A stretch of 64,000 nucleotides of DNA, taken from Pseudomonas trivialis (GTDB lineage Bacteria; Pseudomonadota; Gammaproteobacteria; Pseudomonadales; Pseudomonadaceae). The stretch is taken from assembly GCF_001439805.1 (NCBI RefSeq), contig NZ_JYLK01000009.1, forward strand, positions 1 through 64,000, given 5' to 3'. Below are positions 42,702-51,910 of the stretch, one piece after another. The position numbers and the translations under genes were made by a program. The notes beneath the pieces were generated by a model. That model saw only the letters and a list, made by a program, of their open reading frames with translations. It made no database searches and had not been told where the DNA came from. Numbering within the stretch: the stretch's first letter is position 1; each line of letters opens with the position of its first letter.

Positions 42702-43673
42702 TCAGTTGAACAGGGCTTTCTGGCCCTGCGGCGAGGTGAACATTCTGTCGCCGTCATGCCCCACGCCGGGTACTTCCACCAGCCTGTGACTCAATTGCGG
42801 ATGCCGCAGCTTGAGGTAGTCAAAATAGTTGTGCCCCCGAATCAACCGATACGCGCCCTGGGTTTCAGCCTCACAGCTTTTATCCAGCGCCGGGTGGTTG
42901 GGGTCGGTGTCCTGCTGGCCCAGCAAATAGGTGATATCCCGCGACACGTAGGCCTGCTCCAACTGCTGGGGCCCTTGGCCCTTGGCGTAGTCGGGCAGGT
43001 TTTGCATGCCGTATTTCCAGTCGTTGAAGCCCGGGCAACGGGCGGCGTCGAATTTCACCGGGCGTTGCGGGCTGAAATACGCGTATGACGACGGGTTGGC
43101 CACCACGTAACGCAGGCTGATGCCTTCGGTTTGCAGGGGCGGGTGAGCGTGGCCGGTGAGGGCGAAGCGCTGCACCACCTGGCCGCCTCCGGAGTGGCCG
43201 GCGACCACGATTTGCTTCAGTGCCGGGAACAGTTTGCGGTCGCTCAGGTGTTTGATGATCTGGTCCAGAGCACCAAACGAGCTGATCTGGCCCGGGCCGG
43301 TGGACGATGCGCCGCCCATCCAGTCATTGCCATGCCAGCGCAGCACTTGATCGCTCAGGTGGTTGCGCTTCACGTCCGCCTGGTTGAGAAACTGCGGCGC
43401 GATCACCAGCGTTTCAGCGCCGACGCCGGCCTGACGGGCGGCATCGACACCGCTGCGCAGGTAGGTCTGCGCGTTGCGCAGGCGACCATGCACGATGATC
43501 AGCGCCCGCGTGACCTGGGGCATCGGCTGGCGCCAGTCCTGGCTCAAGCCCAGGCTCAGGTCGCCGGCCTGCAGGTGAAAGCGGTCAGGGCTGACCTCCT
43601 TGACGCCGTGTTCGGCCGCCAGGGTTGAACAGCACACGAGCAGACCCAGCAACACACCCCATCGTTTGTTCAT
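42702..43673 (-). CDS. Exported alpha/beta hydrolase
   Basis: A 323-residue secreted or periplasmic hydrolase. Residues 1-19 are a signal peptide (LLVCCSTLA-AE). The nucleophile elbow is VVAGHSGGGQVVQ (Ser near 159), the catalytic His is in VPGVGHDGDRMF near the C-terminus. RALIIVHGRLRNAQTY provides the oxyanion-hole segment. Substrate not deducible. Its ATG directly follows the stop of the zinc peptidase gene (TAAATG), so the two are one unit. Confidence 0.8.
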   Translation of the reverse strand: MNKRWGVLLGLLVCCSTLAAEHGVKEVSPDRFHLQAGDLSLGLSQDWRQPMPQVTRALIIVHGRLRNAQTYLRSGVDAARQAGVGAETLVIAPQFLNQADVKRNHLSDQVLRWHGNDWMGGASSTGPGQISSFGALDQIIKHLSDRKLFPALKQIVVAGHSGGGQVVQRFALTGHAHPPLQTEGISLRYVVANPSSYAYFSPQRPVKFDAARCPGFNDWKYGMQNLPDYAKGQGPQQLEQAYVSRDITYLLGQQDTDPNHPALDKSCEAETQGAYRLIRGHNYFDYLKLRHPQLSHRLVEVPGVGHDGDRMFTSPQGQKALFN

Positions 43674-44561
43674 TTAGAGACTCTTGGCTGCAAAGGTGTC
43701 GCATTGAGTGATCTGGCCACCTGCGAAGCCGGTCTTGAACCAGCGAACCCTTTGCGCCGAGGTGCCGTGGGTAAACGAGTCAGGCACCACGCGGCCCTGA
43801 CCCTGTTGCTGCAAGCGGTCATCGCCAATCGCGTTGGCGGCATTCAGCGCTTCTTCGATATCGCCCGGTTCCAGCCAGTTCAGGCGCTTTTGCGCACGGT
43901 TGGCCCACACCCCGGCAAAGCAGTCGGCTTGCAGCTCCTGGCGAACCAGCAAGCCGCCGTCGCCTTCCATCGGACGGCCCTGCTGGCGGGCGGTCTGAAT
44001 CTTGGCCGAGATGCCGAGCAGTGTCTGCACGTGGTGCCCGACTTCATGAGCGATCACGTAGGCCTGGGCGAAGTCGCCGGCGGCCTGGAAACGTTGTGAC
44101 ATTTCCCGGAAGAAATCCAGGTCCAGGTAGACCTGCTGGTCGGCCGGGCAGTAGAACGGGCCGCTGGCCGAGGTGGCGCCACCGCAGGCGGAATTCACCC
44201 GGCCACGGAACAGAATCAGTTTCGGGTTGGTGTAGGTCAGGCCGTTTTCCTTGAACACCTGGCCCCAGGTGTCTTCGGTGTCGCCCAGCACGGCGCGCAC
44301 AAAATCAGCCTGCTCGTCGTTGGCCGGGGGTGCCTGACGCGTTTGTGGGCTCACGGAAGGTGCCTGTTCGGCCTGGCCGGTCAGCTCGCTGAGGATCTGC
44401 ATCGGGTTCTGGCCGGTCAGCCAGCCAATGCCGACGATCAGCACAATCGCCGTGAGGCTCAGGCCCTTGCCGCCGCCGAAGCGCATGCCGCCACCGCCGC
44501 CGCCACTGTCATCCCGGGCATCCACCACGTTGTCGCTGCGTCGGCCTTTTTTCCATAGCAT
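43674..44561 (-). CDS. ypfJ: Neutral zinc metallopeptidase, YpfJ family
   Basis: A 295-residue membrane-anchored peptidase. Residues 1-28 are Gly/Arg-rich, one transmembrane segment follows (LSLTAIVLIVGIGWL, about 33-48), the rest is outside. The zinc motif HEVGHHVQ sits near 185 with a downstream Glu in QELQADCFAG, the gluzincin pattern of YpfJ proteins. E. coli YpfJ has 287 residues; its role is not settled. The ATG at 44561 (MLWKKGRR) is preferred over an upstream extension for its match to the family. Confidence 0.9.
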   Translation of the reverse strand: MLWKKGRRSDNVVDARDDSGGGGGGMRFGGGKGLSLTAIVLIVGIGWLTGQNPMQILSELTGQAEQAPSVSPQTRQAPPANDEQADFVRAVLGDTEDTWGQVFKENGLTYTNPKLILFRGRVNSACGGATSASGPFYCPADQQVYLDLDFFREMSQRFQAAGDFAQAYVIAHEVGHHVQTLLGISAKIQTARQQGRPMEGDGGLLVRQELQADCFAGVWANRAQKRLNWLEPGDIEEALNAANAIGDDRLQQQGQGRVVPDSFTHGTSAQRVRWFKTGFAGGQITQCDTFAAKSL

Positions 44562-44614
44562 GGTGCAATCCTCTTGATGAAAGGTCCTACAAAAAATATT
44601 GATGGAGTATGGCC

Positions 44615-45031
44615 TTATTGGCGGCAATACCCTTCGCCGGTGGCGACGATCAGGCAGTCTTTTTTATCCGCCAGCCATTTTAGGCCAGTGGCCTCGCCGT
44701 CCCCGGCGCGCAGCATCTGCGGGCCGTCCGGGCGGGTGAAGGCGATACCGTCGTCGGCTTCTTCACCCTTGAAGGTGCCGGTGTCCCCGGCATCCAGGCC
44801 GTATTGCATGGTCAGGATGTAGTGCCCACGGCCAATGGCGTCGTCCTTGGCGATGGTGAGGTTCAGGCCTTCGACGCCGATCCATTTGCCCACCCATTGG
44901 TCGGTAGGCGGGGTGGGCGGCACCAGGGTCGCCTGCACCGACGGCGGCGCAGGTTTGGCCGGTGCCTTGTCCTCATGGTTACAGGCGGCGAGCAAGGCCA
45001 GGGTGGAGAGCAGGAACAAGGTTTTTTTCAT
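44615..45031 (-). CDS. Small lipoprotein
   Basis: A 138-residue lipoprotein: signal peptide 1-16 with lipobox LLAAC (Cys17), a Pro-rich linker (residues 22-45), then a small beta-rich domain with WVGKWIGVEGLNLTIAKD and a C-terminal Cys pair (KKDCLIVATGEGYCRQ). Found alone; function unknown. The start is strong (MKKTLFLLSTLALLAAC). Confidence 0.75.
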   Translation of the reverse strand: MKKTLFLLSTLALLAACNHEDKAPAKPAPPSVQATLVPPTPPTDQWVGKWIGVEGLNLTIAKDDAIGRGHYILTMQYGLDAGDTGTFKGEEADDGIAFTRPDGPQMLRAGDGEATGLKWLADKKDCLIVATGEGYCRQ

Positions 45032-45216
45032 GGCGGGCAGGCCTTGGTTAAAAAATGTGCAATGCGGGCGTGAGCGTGCAGGGTTGGACCCAAACCCGGT
45101 GATTTAGTGCGCTGTTCGCCCGGTGTTTGGTTATGCTCTGAGGGCAGACCCTTGCCCGGCTGCTAGATTATTCGGTTGAGTGCCATCGCGTTTAACTCGC
45201 CACACAAGAGAATTCA

Positions 45217-46095
45217 ATGACTGTCAGTACCCCCCTTTCCGGCGTCAACCATCCGTTCAAAGGCATCCTGTTGATTGTGGTGGCGACGTTCCTGTTCTCC
45301 AGCCACGACGCGCTGTCCAAGTACCTGGCCGGGTTCTACCCGATCGTGATGGTGGTGTGGGCACGCTACCTGGTGCACACCTTGCTGATGGCCGGGATCT
45401 TCCTGCCCCAGTCGGGCCTGCGCGTACTGCGCAGCAAACGCCCCGGCATGCAGGTGGTGCGGGCGTTGTGCCTGTTGGGCACCAGCCTGTTTTTCACCAC
45501 GGCGCTGCATTACATCCCGCTGGCGGAAGCCACGGCGGTGAACTTCCTCGCGCCCATCCTGGTGACCGCGCTGTCGGTGCCGCTGCTGGGCGAGCACGTC
45601 ACGCGGGGCCAGTGGCTGGCGGTGATCTGCGGGTTTATCGGCGTGGTGATCATCATCCACCCCGGCGGCGAGCTGTTTACCCCGGCAGTGCTGCTGCCGT
45701 TGTGCTCGGCGCTGTTCTTCTGCTTCTACCAGTTGCTCACGCGTATCCTCAGCCAATACGACACGCCCACCACCAGCAATTTTTTCGCCGGGCTGTGCAA
45801 CACCCTGGTGATGAGTGCGATGGTGCCGTTCTTCTGGCACGTGCCGAGCCTGTGGCACGGGGTGATGATGCTGGCGCTGGGTACCTGCGGCATGACCGCC
45901 CACTTGATGTTGACCCAGGCGTTCCGCTTCGCGGCGCCGGCATTGCTGGCGCCGTTCGGCTACTGCCAGATCGTGTTTGCGGGGTTGCTGGGCTGGCTGG
46001 TGTTCAGTCATACCCCCGACATGACCACGGTGGTCGGCATCGGGGTGATCTGCATGAGCGGGCTGGCCGCTGCCTGGCAGCAGCGGCGTCGTTGA
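45217..46095 (+). CDS. EamA-family transporter
   Basis: A 292-residue ten-segment DMT permease. First repeat starts HPFKGILLIVVATFLFSSHD, and LGEHVTRGQWLAVICGFIGV is the end-of-repeat signature. The second repeat ends near SGLAAAWQQRRR. Many such genes near aromatic clusters export metabolites, but this one is convergent with the MFS gene and no link is shown. Confidence 0.85.
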   Translation: MTVSTPLSGVNHPFKGILLIVVATFLFSSHDALSKYLAGFYPIVMVVWARYLVHTLLMAGIFLPQSGLRVLRSKRPGMQVVRALCLLGTSLFFTTALHYIPLAEATAVNFLAPILVTALSVPLLGEHVTRGQWLAVICGFIGVVIIIHPGGELFTPAVLLPLCSALFFCFYQLLTRILSQYDTPTTSNFFAGLCNTLVMSAMVPFFWHVPSLWHGVMMLALGTCGMTAHLMLTQAFRFAAPALLAPFGYCQIVFAGLLGWLVFSHTPDMTTVVGIGVICMSGLAAAWQQRRR

Positions 46096-46096
46096 G

Positions 46097-47431
46097 TTAC
46101 ACGTCTACTGTCGGGATCTTGCGCGGGGCCATGAAGTACATCCAGGTCAGCGCAATGAAGTACATCGCCGGGATCAGGGTGAACAGCACCGTGTAGTTGT
46201 TGTTGGTCACCGTGAGGATATGGCCGACGATCTGGGTCATGAACATGCCGCCGATGGCCGCGCACATCCCGCCGAACCCGAACACCGTGCTCATCATGTG
46301 CTTGGGCGTGTAGTCCATTACCAGGCTCCAGATGTTGGCGGTCCAGGCCTGGTGCGCGCCGATGGCCAGGGAGATGGCAAACACCGCGACCCACAGCTGG
46401 CTGGAGCCGGCCGCCATGATCACGCCGACGATGCAGCAGGCGAACAGCAGCATCGACAGCAGTCGTGCCTTGATCGAGTTCATGCCACGGCCGATCAGGA
46501 ACGACGACAGGATACCGCCGCCCACGCTGCCGAAGTCGGCGGTGAGGTAGATGATGATCAGCGGGATGCCCATCTGCGTCACGTTGATGCCCAGGTTGTA
46601 TTGCTGGTTCAGGAACGGCGGCAGCCAATACAGGTAGAACCAGAACACCGGGGCGGTCAGGGCGTAAGCGATGGCGAAAGCCCAGGTGCCGCGCATGCGC
46701 AGGATGCGGCTGAACGGAACGCCCGGTTGCTCCGGCTCGATTTCCCGCTGCACGTAGTCCAGTTCCGATTGTTTAACGCTCGGATGGTCTTCCGGGTTGT
46801 AGTACTTCAAACCCCAGAACACCAGCCACAACGCGCCCAGCGACGCCATGCAGAGGAACGCCGCCTGCCAGCCCCACACGTGCAGGATCAACGGCAGCAG
46901 CATCGGCGTCATCATGGCGCCGACGTTGGTGCCGGCGTTGAAGATACCGGTGGCCACGGCGCGTTCACCGGCCGGGAACCACAGACGGGTGGTCTTGACG
47001 CAGGCCGGGTAGTTGGCGGCTTCGGTCAGGCCCAGGATAAAGCGGCACACCATAAAGCCCACTGCCGAGGTGGCCAGGCCGTGCGCGCCAGTGGCCAGGC
47101 TCCACAACAGCACGGCGCAGAAGAACACACGCTTCACACCCACTCGGTCGATCAGGCGGCCCTGCAGCACGAAGCCGATGGCGTAGCCCACCTGAAACCA
47201 GAAATTGATGTTGGCGTAGTCCATCGCCGTCCAGCTCATTTCCTTGGCGAGGATCGGTTGCATCACGCCCAGGGCGGCGCGGTCGATGTAGTTGAGGGTG
47301 GTGGCGAAGAACACCAGGGCCAGCATGCCCCAGCGAGTTTTACCCACGGCCAGGGCGCCGCGGATCTTGTCGCCGATGCCGGCGTGCGGGGTGCCCGGGC
47401 GCGTGGCCAGGGTAGGGTTTTGCAAAGGCAT
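46097..47431 (-). CDS. MFS transporter, probably for quinate/shikimate
   Basis: A 444-residue permease of the anion:cation symporter branch with twelve membrane segments. The motif A region reads GYAIGFVLQGRLIDRVGVKR, between segments 2 and 3; ATTLNYIDRAALGV starts segment 1. The gene is divergent from quiC (214-base gap) and shares the operator region, so I infer uptake of quinate, shikimate or a related acid. This branch also carries glucarate, galactonate and phthalate transporters, so the substrate is inference. The N-terminal 20 residues are polar and precede the first segment. Confidence 0.8.
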   Translation of the reverse strand: MPLQNPTLATRPGTPHAGIGDKIRGALAVGKTRWGMLALVFFATTLNYIDRAALGVMQPILAKEMSWTAMDYANINFWFQVGYAIGFVLQGRLIDRVGVKRVFFCAVLLWSLATGAHGLATSAVGFMVCRFILGLTEAANYPACVKTTRLWFPAGERAVATGIFNAGTNVGAMMTPMLLPLILHVWGWQAAFLCMASLGALWLVFWGLKYYNPEDHPSVKQSELDYVQREIEPEQPGVPFSRILRMRGTWAFAIAYALTAPVFWFYLYWLPPFLNQQYNLGINVTQMGIPLIIIYLTADFGSVGGGILSSFLIGRGMNSIKARLLSMLLFACCIVGVIMAAGSSQLWVAVFAISLAIGAHQAWTANIWSLVMDYTPKHMMSTVFGFGGMCAAIGGMFMTQIVGHILTVTNNNYTVLFTLIPAMYFIALTWMYFMAPRKIPTVDV

Positions 47432-47540
47432 GAGGTCGTACCCGTTTTTTTGAAATTTTTATGGTGTGTTCTGGGTCTTTTCTTACGAGATCGATGGTGC
47501 GCAGCGGTTAAAAAATCGTCAATTCGCCAAATCGGCTAGT

Positions 47541-47555
47541 GTTCGATAATCGCAC
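47541..47555 (+). promoter_or_regulatory. PcaR-type operator upstream of quiC
   Basis: GTTCGATAATCGCAC is identical, as I recall it, to the 15-base PcaR binding site of Pseudomonas putida. It sits 89 bases before the quiC start and 110 before the divergent MFS start. PcaR is an IclR-type activator that responds to beta-ketoadipate, so it would link this cluster to protocatechuate breakdown. Confidence 0.75.
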
Positions 47556-47560
47556 CAAAA

Positions 47561-47580
47561 ACTAACCGGTTCGTACATTA
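47561..47580 (+). promoter_or_regulatory. Shared element ACTAACC-N5-GTACATT, copy 1
   Basis: ACTAACC GGTTC GTACATT A, 64 bases before quiC. The same two words with the same 5-base spacing are upstream of aroQ (51911-51930, minus strand). It probably forms part of the promoters or the operator of the cluster's TetR regulator. Confidence 0.5.
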
Positions 47581-47644
47581 TGATTGCTGCGTGTTGGCTG
47601 GGGGCGAATAATTTGCCACAAACAACACGTGCCGGGAGAACTCC

Positions 47645-49546
47645 ATGCAACGATCCATCGCTACCGTTTCCTTGAGCGGCACCCTGCCGGAAAAGCTCGA
47701 AGCCATTGCCGCCGCCGGTTTTGATGGGGTTGAGATCTTCGAGAACGACCTGTTGTATTACGACGGGAGCCCGCGCGAAGTTAGACAAATGTGTGCCGAC
47801 CTCGGAATTGCCATCACCTTGTTCCAGCCGTTTCGCGACTTTGAAGGCTGCCGCCGCGACCGCCTGGCGCGCAACCTGGAGCGCGCCGAGCGCAAGTTCG
47901 ACCTGATGCAGGAACTGGGCACCGACCTGGTGCTGGTATGCAGCAACGCCTCGGCCGATTGCGTGGGCGATGAACGCATCCTCCTCGATGACCTCAGCCT
48001 TTTGGCCGAACACGCCGGTCGTCGAGGCTTGCGCATTGGCTACGAAGCGCTGGCCTGGGGCAAGCATGTGAATACCTGGCAGCAGGTGTGGAACCTGGTG
48101 CGCCAGGTCGATCATCCCGCCCTGGGCGTGTTGCTCGACAGCTTTCACACGCTGTCGCTCAAGGGCGACCCGAGTGGCATCGCCCAGATACCGGGCGACA
48201 AGATCTTCTTTGTGCAGATGGCCGATGCGCCGATCCTGGCCATGGACGTGCTGGAGTGGAGCCGGCATTTCCGCTGCTTCCCGGGTCAGGGTGAGTTCGA
48301 CCTGGCGGGGTTTCTTGCGCCGATCATCCAGAGCGGCTACAGCGGGCCGCTGTCCCTGGAAATCTTCAACGATGGTTTTCGGGCCGCCCCCACGCGCGCG
48401 AATGCGGCCGACGGCCTGCGCTCGCTGCTGTACCTGGAAGAGAAAACCCGGCAGCGCCTGGCCGAGCAGGCACCTGCCGCGCCGGTCGATATCCTCTTTG
48501 AAACGCCTGCCGCCAGCGAGTACGACGGCATTGAGTTCCTCGAATTCGCCGTGGATGAAAGCCTCGGCGCCAAGCTCACCCATTGGCTGGAGCGGCTGGG
48601 GTTTGCCAGGGCCGGGCAGCACCGCTCGAAAAATGTGAGCCTGCTGCGTCAGGGCGATATCAACCTGATCCTCAATTGCGAACCCTATTCCTTCGCCCAC
48701 AACTTCTTCGAGGCCCATGGGCCGTCGTTATGTGCCACGGCGATTCGGGTCAAGGACAGTGCCAAGGCGCTGCAACGTGCCGTGGCCTTCAAGGGCCAGC
48801 CCTATCGCGGCCTGGTTGGGCCCAATGAGCTGGAGCTGGCTGCCGTGCGTGCGCCGGATGGCAGCCTGATTTACCTGGTGGACCCCAGCGAAGGCGGCCT
48901 GTACGACACGGATTTCAACCTGCAATCGGCGCCATCCGCCAGCGGCGGGCTGCTGCGCATCGACCATATGGCCATGGCGCTGCCGGCCGACAGCCTCGAC
49001 AGCTGGGTGCTGTTCTACAAGAGCCTGCTCGACTTCGAGGCCGATGACGAAGTGGTGTTGCCTGACCCTTACGGGTTGGTGAAAAGCCGCGCGCTGCGCA
49101 GCCGCTGCAGCTCGATTCGCCTGCCGCTGAATATCTCCGAGAACCGCAACACCGCCATTTCCCACGCACTGTCGAGCTATCGCGGCTCGGGCGTGCACCA
49201 CATTGCCTTCGACTGCGCGGATATTTTCGCCGAGGTGCGCCGCGCCAAGGACGCCGGGGTGCCGCTGCTGGATATCCCGCTCAATTACTACGACGACCTC
49301 GCCGCCCGGTTTGATTTCGACGACGAGTTCCTCAGCGAGCTGGCGTACTACAACGTGCTGTACGACCGCGACGCCCAGGGGGGTGAGCTGTTTCACGTGT
49401 ACACCGAACCATTCGAGGGGCGGTTTTTCTTCGAGATCCTGCAGCGCAAGAATGGCTACGCCGGCTATGGCGCGGCGAACGTGGCGGTGCGTCTGGCGGC
49501 GATGGCCAAGTCGCGCAGCGGCGCGGTTCGTCAGGCGCGTCTGTGA
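47645..49546 (+). CDS. quiC: 3-Dehydroshikimate dehydratase QuiC (fused VOC domain)
   Basis: A 633-residue protein that turns 3-dehydroshikimate into protocatechuate. Residues 1-270 are a sugar-isomerase-like TIM barrel (GYEALAWGKHVNTW, LGVLLDSFHTLS, FPGQGEFDLAGF, LSLEIFNDGFR carry the metal-binding Glu/Asp/His). Residues 290-620 are a 4-hydroxyphenylpyruvate-dioxygenase-like VOC region (LRIDHMAMALP, GSGVHHIAFDC, GRFFFEILQR). This two-domain form is the Pseudomonas QuiC1 type. AGAACTCC precedes the ATG. It is first in a unit with the TetR gene. Confidence 0.9.
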   Translation: MQRSIATVSLSGTLPEKLEAIAAAGFDGVEIFENDLLYYDGSPREVRQMCADLGIAITLFQPFRDFEGCRRDRLARNLERAERKFDLMQELGTDLVLVCSNASADCVGDERILLDDLSLLAEHAGRRGLRIGYEALAWGKHVNTWQQVWNLVRQVDHPALGVLLDSFHTLSLKGDPSGIAQIPGDKIFFVQMADAPILAMDVLEWSRHFRCFPGQGEFDLAGFLAPIIQSGYSGPLSLEIFNDGFRAAPTRANAADGLRSLLYLEEKTRQRLAEQAPAAPVDILFETPAASEYDGIEFLEFAVDESLGAKLTHWLERLGFARAGQHRSKNVSLLRQGDINLILNCEPYSFAHNFFEAHGPSLCATAIRVKDSAKALQRAVAFKGQPYRGLVGPNELELAAVRAPDGSLIYLVDPSEGGLYDTDFNLQSAPSASGGLLRIDHMAMALPADSLDSWVLFYKSLLDFEADDEVVLPDPYGLVKSRALRSRCSSIRLPLNISENRNTAISHALSSYRGSGVHHIAFDCADIFAEVRRAKDAGVPLLDIPLNYYDDLAARFDFDDEFLSELAYYNVLYDRDAQGGELFHVYTEPFEGRFFFEILQRKNGYAGYGAANVAVRLAAMAKSRSGAVRQARL

Positions 49547-49624
49547 TACAGGGCCAGGTGCTTCCTTCGGCAAGCGCCGCGCCCCATAATCGCAGCCTGC
49601 ATAACACACCGCCATGAGCGCACC

Positions 49625-50290
49625 ATGACCCTGACTCCCGATCTCTCCGCCGTGTCAGACGCACCGCGCAAGAGTCGCAAGAACAATCCGGAAAAGACCC
49701 GGGAGAATATTCTCCAGGAAGCCATCGTCGAATTTGTTCAGCAGGGCCTGTCCGGCGCCCGCGTGGACGCGATTGCCGAGCGCATCCACACCTCCAAGCG
49801 CATGATCTATTACTACTTCGGCAGCAAGGAGCAGTTGTACGTCGAGGTGCTGGAAAAACTTTACGGCGACATCCGCAACACCGAAACCCGCATGAACCTC
49901 ACCGCCCTGGAGCCGCGCGAAGCGATCCGGCGGCTGGTGGAATTCACCTTCGATCACCATGATCAGAATGTGGATTTTGTGCGTATCGTCAGCATCGAAA
50001 ATATCCACAATGCCGAGTACGTGAAGCGCACCGACACGATCAAGGCGATGAACAGCAAGATCCTGGAGGGCCTGGGGGAAACCCTGCGCCGTGGCGCCGA
50101 GCTGGGATTGTTTCGCGAGGGGCTGGAGCCTTTGGACGTGCATTTGCTGATCAACTCGTTCAGCTTTTACCGGGTGTCCAACCGTCATACCTTCAGTGAG
50201 ATCTTTCAGATCGAACTGTCGGATGAGGCGGTTAAACAGCGGCACCGTGAGATGATCTGTGAGTCGGTGTTGCGTTACCTGCAGGCTTGA
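49625..50290 (+). CDS. TetR-family regulator of the quinate/shikimate cluster
   Basis: A 221-residue TetR regulator. The helix-turn-helix is ARVDAIAERIHTSKRMIYYY followed by FGSKEQLY, near residues 40-70. The C-terminal 150 residues are the ligand pocket (helical; ends REMICESVLRYLQA). It lies 78 bases behind quiC and faces the aroE/aroQ genes, so it probably responds to a cluster metabolite such as dehydroshikimate or protocatechuate. The target may be the ACTAACC-N5-GTACATT element found in both promoters (inference). Confidence 0.85.
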   Translation: MTLTPDLSAVSDAPRKSRKNNPEKTRENILQEAIVEFVQQGLSGARVDAIAERIHTSKRMIYYYFGSKEQLYVEVLEKLYGDIRNTETRMNLTALEPREAIRRLVEFTFDHHDQNVDFVRIVSIENIHNAEYVKRTDTIKAMNSKILEGLGETLRRGAELGLFREGLEPLDVHLLINSFSFYRVSNRHTFSEIFQIELSDEAVKQRHREMICESVLRYLQA

Positions 50291-50393
50291 TTACGCATTT
50301 TGAAATGCAACCCATGTGGGAGGAGGCAAGCTCCCCGCTTATCAAACACAAAATAAGTTGTTGATTTAAAAATGAAATTTCAGGAATCCAGAT

Positions 50394-50568
50394 TCCTGTG
50401 GCGAGCAGGCTTGCCCTGCGTTGGAGGGCGCAGCGGCCGTAAGACCATGCTCTGCGCAGGGGCAGATACACCGCGTTTTACTTGATTGGGGGCGCTTCGC
50501 ACCCCAACGCGGGGCAAGCCCGCTCGCCACAACAAGCCAGCTCGCCACAACAAGCCCGCTCGCAGCCT
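50394..50568. repeat. Composite REP-like element, copy 2
   Basis: Same build as the element at 33165-33315: it starts with TGTGGCGAGCAGGCTTGCCC, has GGGGGCGCTTCGCACCCC inside and ends with GGGGCAAGCCCGCTCGCCAC. Here the right end is stuttered: CTCGCCACAACAAGCC appears twice with small changes, a slippage scar. It fills the gap between the convergent TetR and aroE-like genes, next to another GTGGGAGG hairpin scrap at 50313-50338. Confidence 0.7.
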
Positions 50569-50577
50569 CCCACATTT

Positions 50578-51426
50578 TCAGGTGTTCATGGTCTGGAAGT
50601 GCGCAAGCATTCTTTGCGCGTCCGCCACCTCACCACTGAACAATTCAAACGCTTTCACCGCCTGAAACACCGCCATATTGCCACCATCCAACGTGCGGCA
50701 ACCCAGGGCACGGGCATCGCGCAACAGTTGGGTTTCCAGCGGAAAGTACACGATTTCCGCGACCCACAGTTGTGCGCGTAACAGCGCTGCGTGCACTGGC
50801 GTACCGGGCAGTTTGGCCATGCCCATCGGCGTGGTGTTCACCAGGCCATCGGCCTCGGCCATGGCGTTGTCCAATTGGCTGCCGACCTCGGCGCGCCCCA
50901 TGCCGAAGCGCAAGGTCAAGTTATCCACAAGCTCGCGCGATCGAGCGGCGTCCACGTCGAAAATACTCAACTGCTGCACACCCTCGGCCAGCAACGCATG
51001 GGCAACCGCGGCCCCGGCACCGCCGGCGCCCATCTGCACCACGCGCTGGCGCGGCACATCATTGAGGTTGCGTCGAAAGCCTTCGGCAAAGCCCAGGCAG
51101 TCGGTGTTGTGGCCGATGCGTTTGCCGTCCTTGAACACCACGGTGTTTACCGCGCCGATGCCGCGCGCCTCGTCCGATAAGTCATCCAGCAACGGCAGGA
51201 TCGCCTGCTTGCACGGGTAGGTAATGTTCAAACCGGTGAACTGCATCGACTCTGCGGCGCGCAGCAGGTCGGGCAGGGCGCTGACGGTCAGTTGCAACGG
51301 TTCCAGGTCGATCAGGCGATACAGGTAGCGCAAGCCTTGGGCGTCACCTTCCTGCTCATGCAGGGCCGGGGTGCGGGAGGCCTGGATACCGGCGCCGATC
51401 AGGCCGGCGAGCACGCGTGGTTTCAT
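50578..51426 (-). CDS. Shikimate/quinate dehydrogenase (AroE-like)
   Basis: A 282-residue AroE-superfamily oxidoreductase. The N-terminal substrate domain has LNITYPCKQAILPLL (Lys of the catalytic pair) and GAVNTVVFKDGKRIGHNTDC. The C-terminal Rossmann domain has QMGAGGAGAAVAHALL, LVNTTPMGMAKLPG and DGGNMAVFQAVKAFELF. In this cluster it should oxidise shikimate or quinate with NAD rather than make shikimate, because the biosynthetic aroE is normally elsewhere. Its ATG shares one base with the aroQ stop (TGATG). Confidence 0.85.
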   Translation of the reverse strand: MKPRVLAGLIGAGIQASRTPALHEQEGDAQGLRYLYRLIDLEPLQLTVSALPDLLRAAESMQFTGLNITYPCKQAILPLLDDLSDEARGIGAVNTVVFKDGKRIGHNTDCLGFAEGFRRNLNDVPRQRVVQMGAGGAGAAVAHALLAEGVQQLSIFDVDAARSRELVDNLTLRFGMGRAEVGSQLDNAMAEADGLVNTTPMGMAKLPGTPVHAALLRAQLWVAEIVYFPLETQLLRDARALGCRTLDGGNMAVFQAVKAFELFSGEVADAQRMLAHFQTMNT

Positions 51427-51872
51427 CAGGCGCATCCTTTGAGCGTGTGACTGAAATGTTCCAGGGCCAGGTGATAGCCATGGCTGCCAAACCCCGCCAG
51501 CACCGCCTTGGCGACCGGGGAGACGAACGAGTGATGACGAAAGGCTTCGCGCGCATGCACGTTGGATAGATGCACTTCGATCACCGGCACTTCACTGGCC
51601 ACCAGCGCATCACGGAGGGCGACCGAGGTGTGGGTCCAGGCGGCGGGGTTGATCACGATTCCGGCGCAGCGGGCGCGGGCACCGTGGATCCAGTCGAGCA
51701 GTTCGCCTTCGTGGTTGGTCTGGCGAAACTCGACTTTCAGCCCGAGCTGCTGCGCACTGCGTCCGCACAGGGCGGCGACATCGGCCAGGGTTTCATGGCC
51801 ATAAGTGGCGGGCTCGCGAGTGCCGAGCAGGTTGAGATTGGGGCCGTTGAGCACCAGCACGATGGGTGGCAT
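51426..51872 (-). CDS. aroQ: Type II 3-dehydroquinate dehydratase
   Basis: A 148-residue type II dehydroquinase that interconverts 3-dehydroquinate and 3-dehydroshikimate. Family motifs: [20 protein letters not shown] (N-terminus with the active-site Tyr), [33 protein letters not shown] and [19 protein letters not shown]. In this setting it feeds QuiC. The gene starts the leftward unit aroQ-aroE, opposite to quiC, under the operator region at 51911-51970. GGAGGATCTCC precedes the ATG. Confidence 0.95.
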   Translation of the reverse strand: MPPIVLVLNGPNLNLLGTREPATYGHETLADVAALCGRSAQQLGLKVEFRQTNHEGELLDWIHGARARCAGIVINPAAWTHTSVALRDALVASEVPVIEVHLSNVHAREAFRHHSFVSPVAKAVLAGFGSHGYHLALEHFSHTLKGCA

Positions 51873-51910
51873 TGGAGGATCTCCACAGTTCTTATTGGTT
51901 GTGGGGATAA

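Noticed and set aside
46220..47539. 439-codon plus frame opposite the MFS transporter
   Set aside because: Same kind of antisense shadow.
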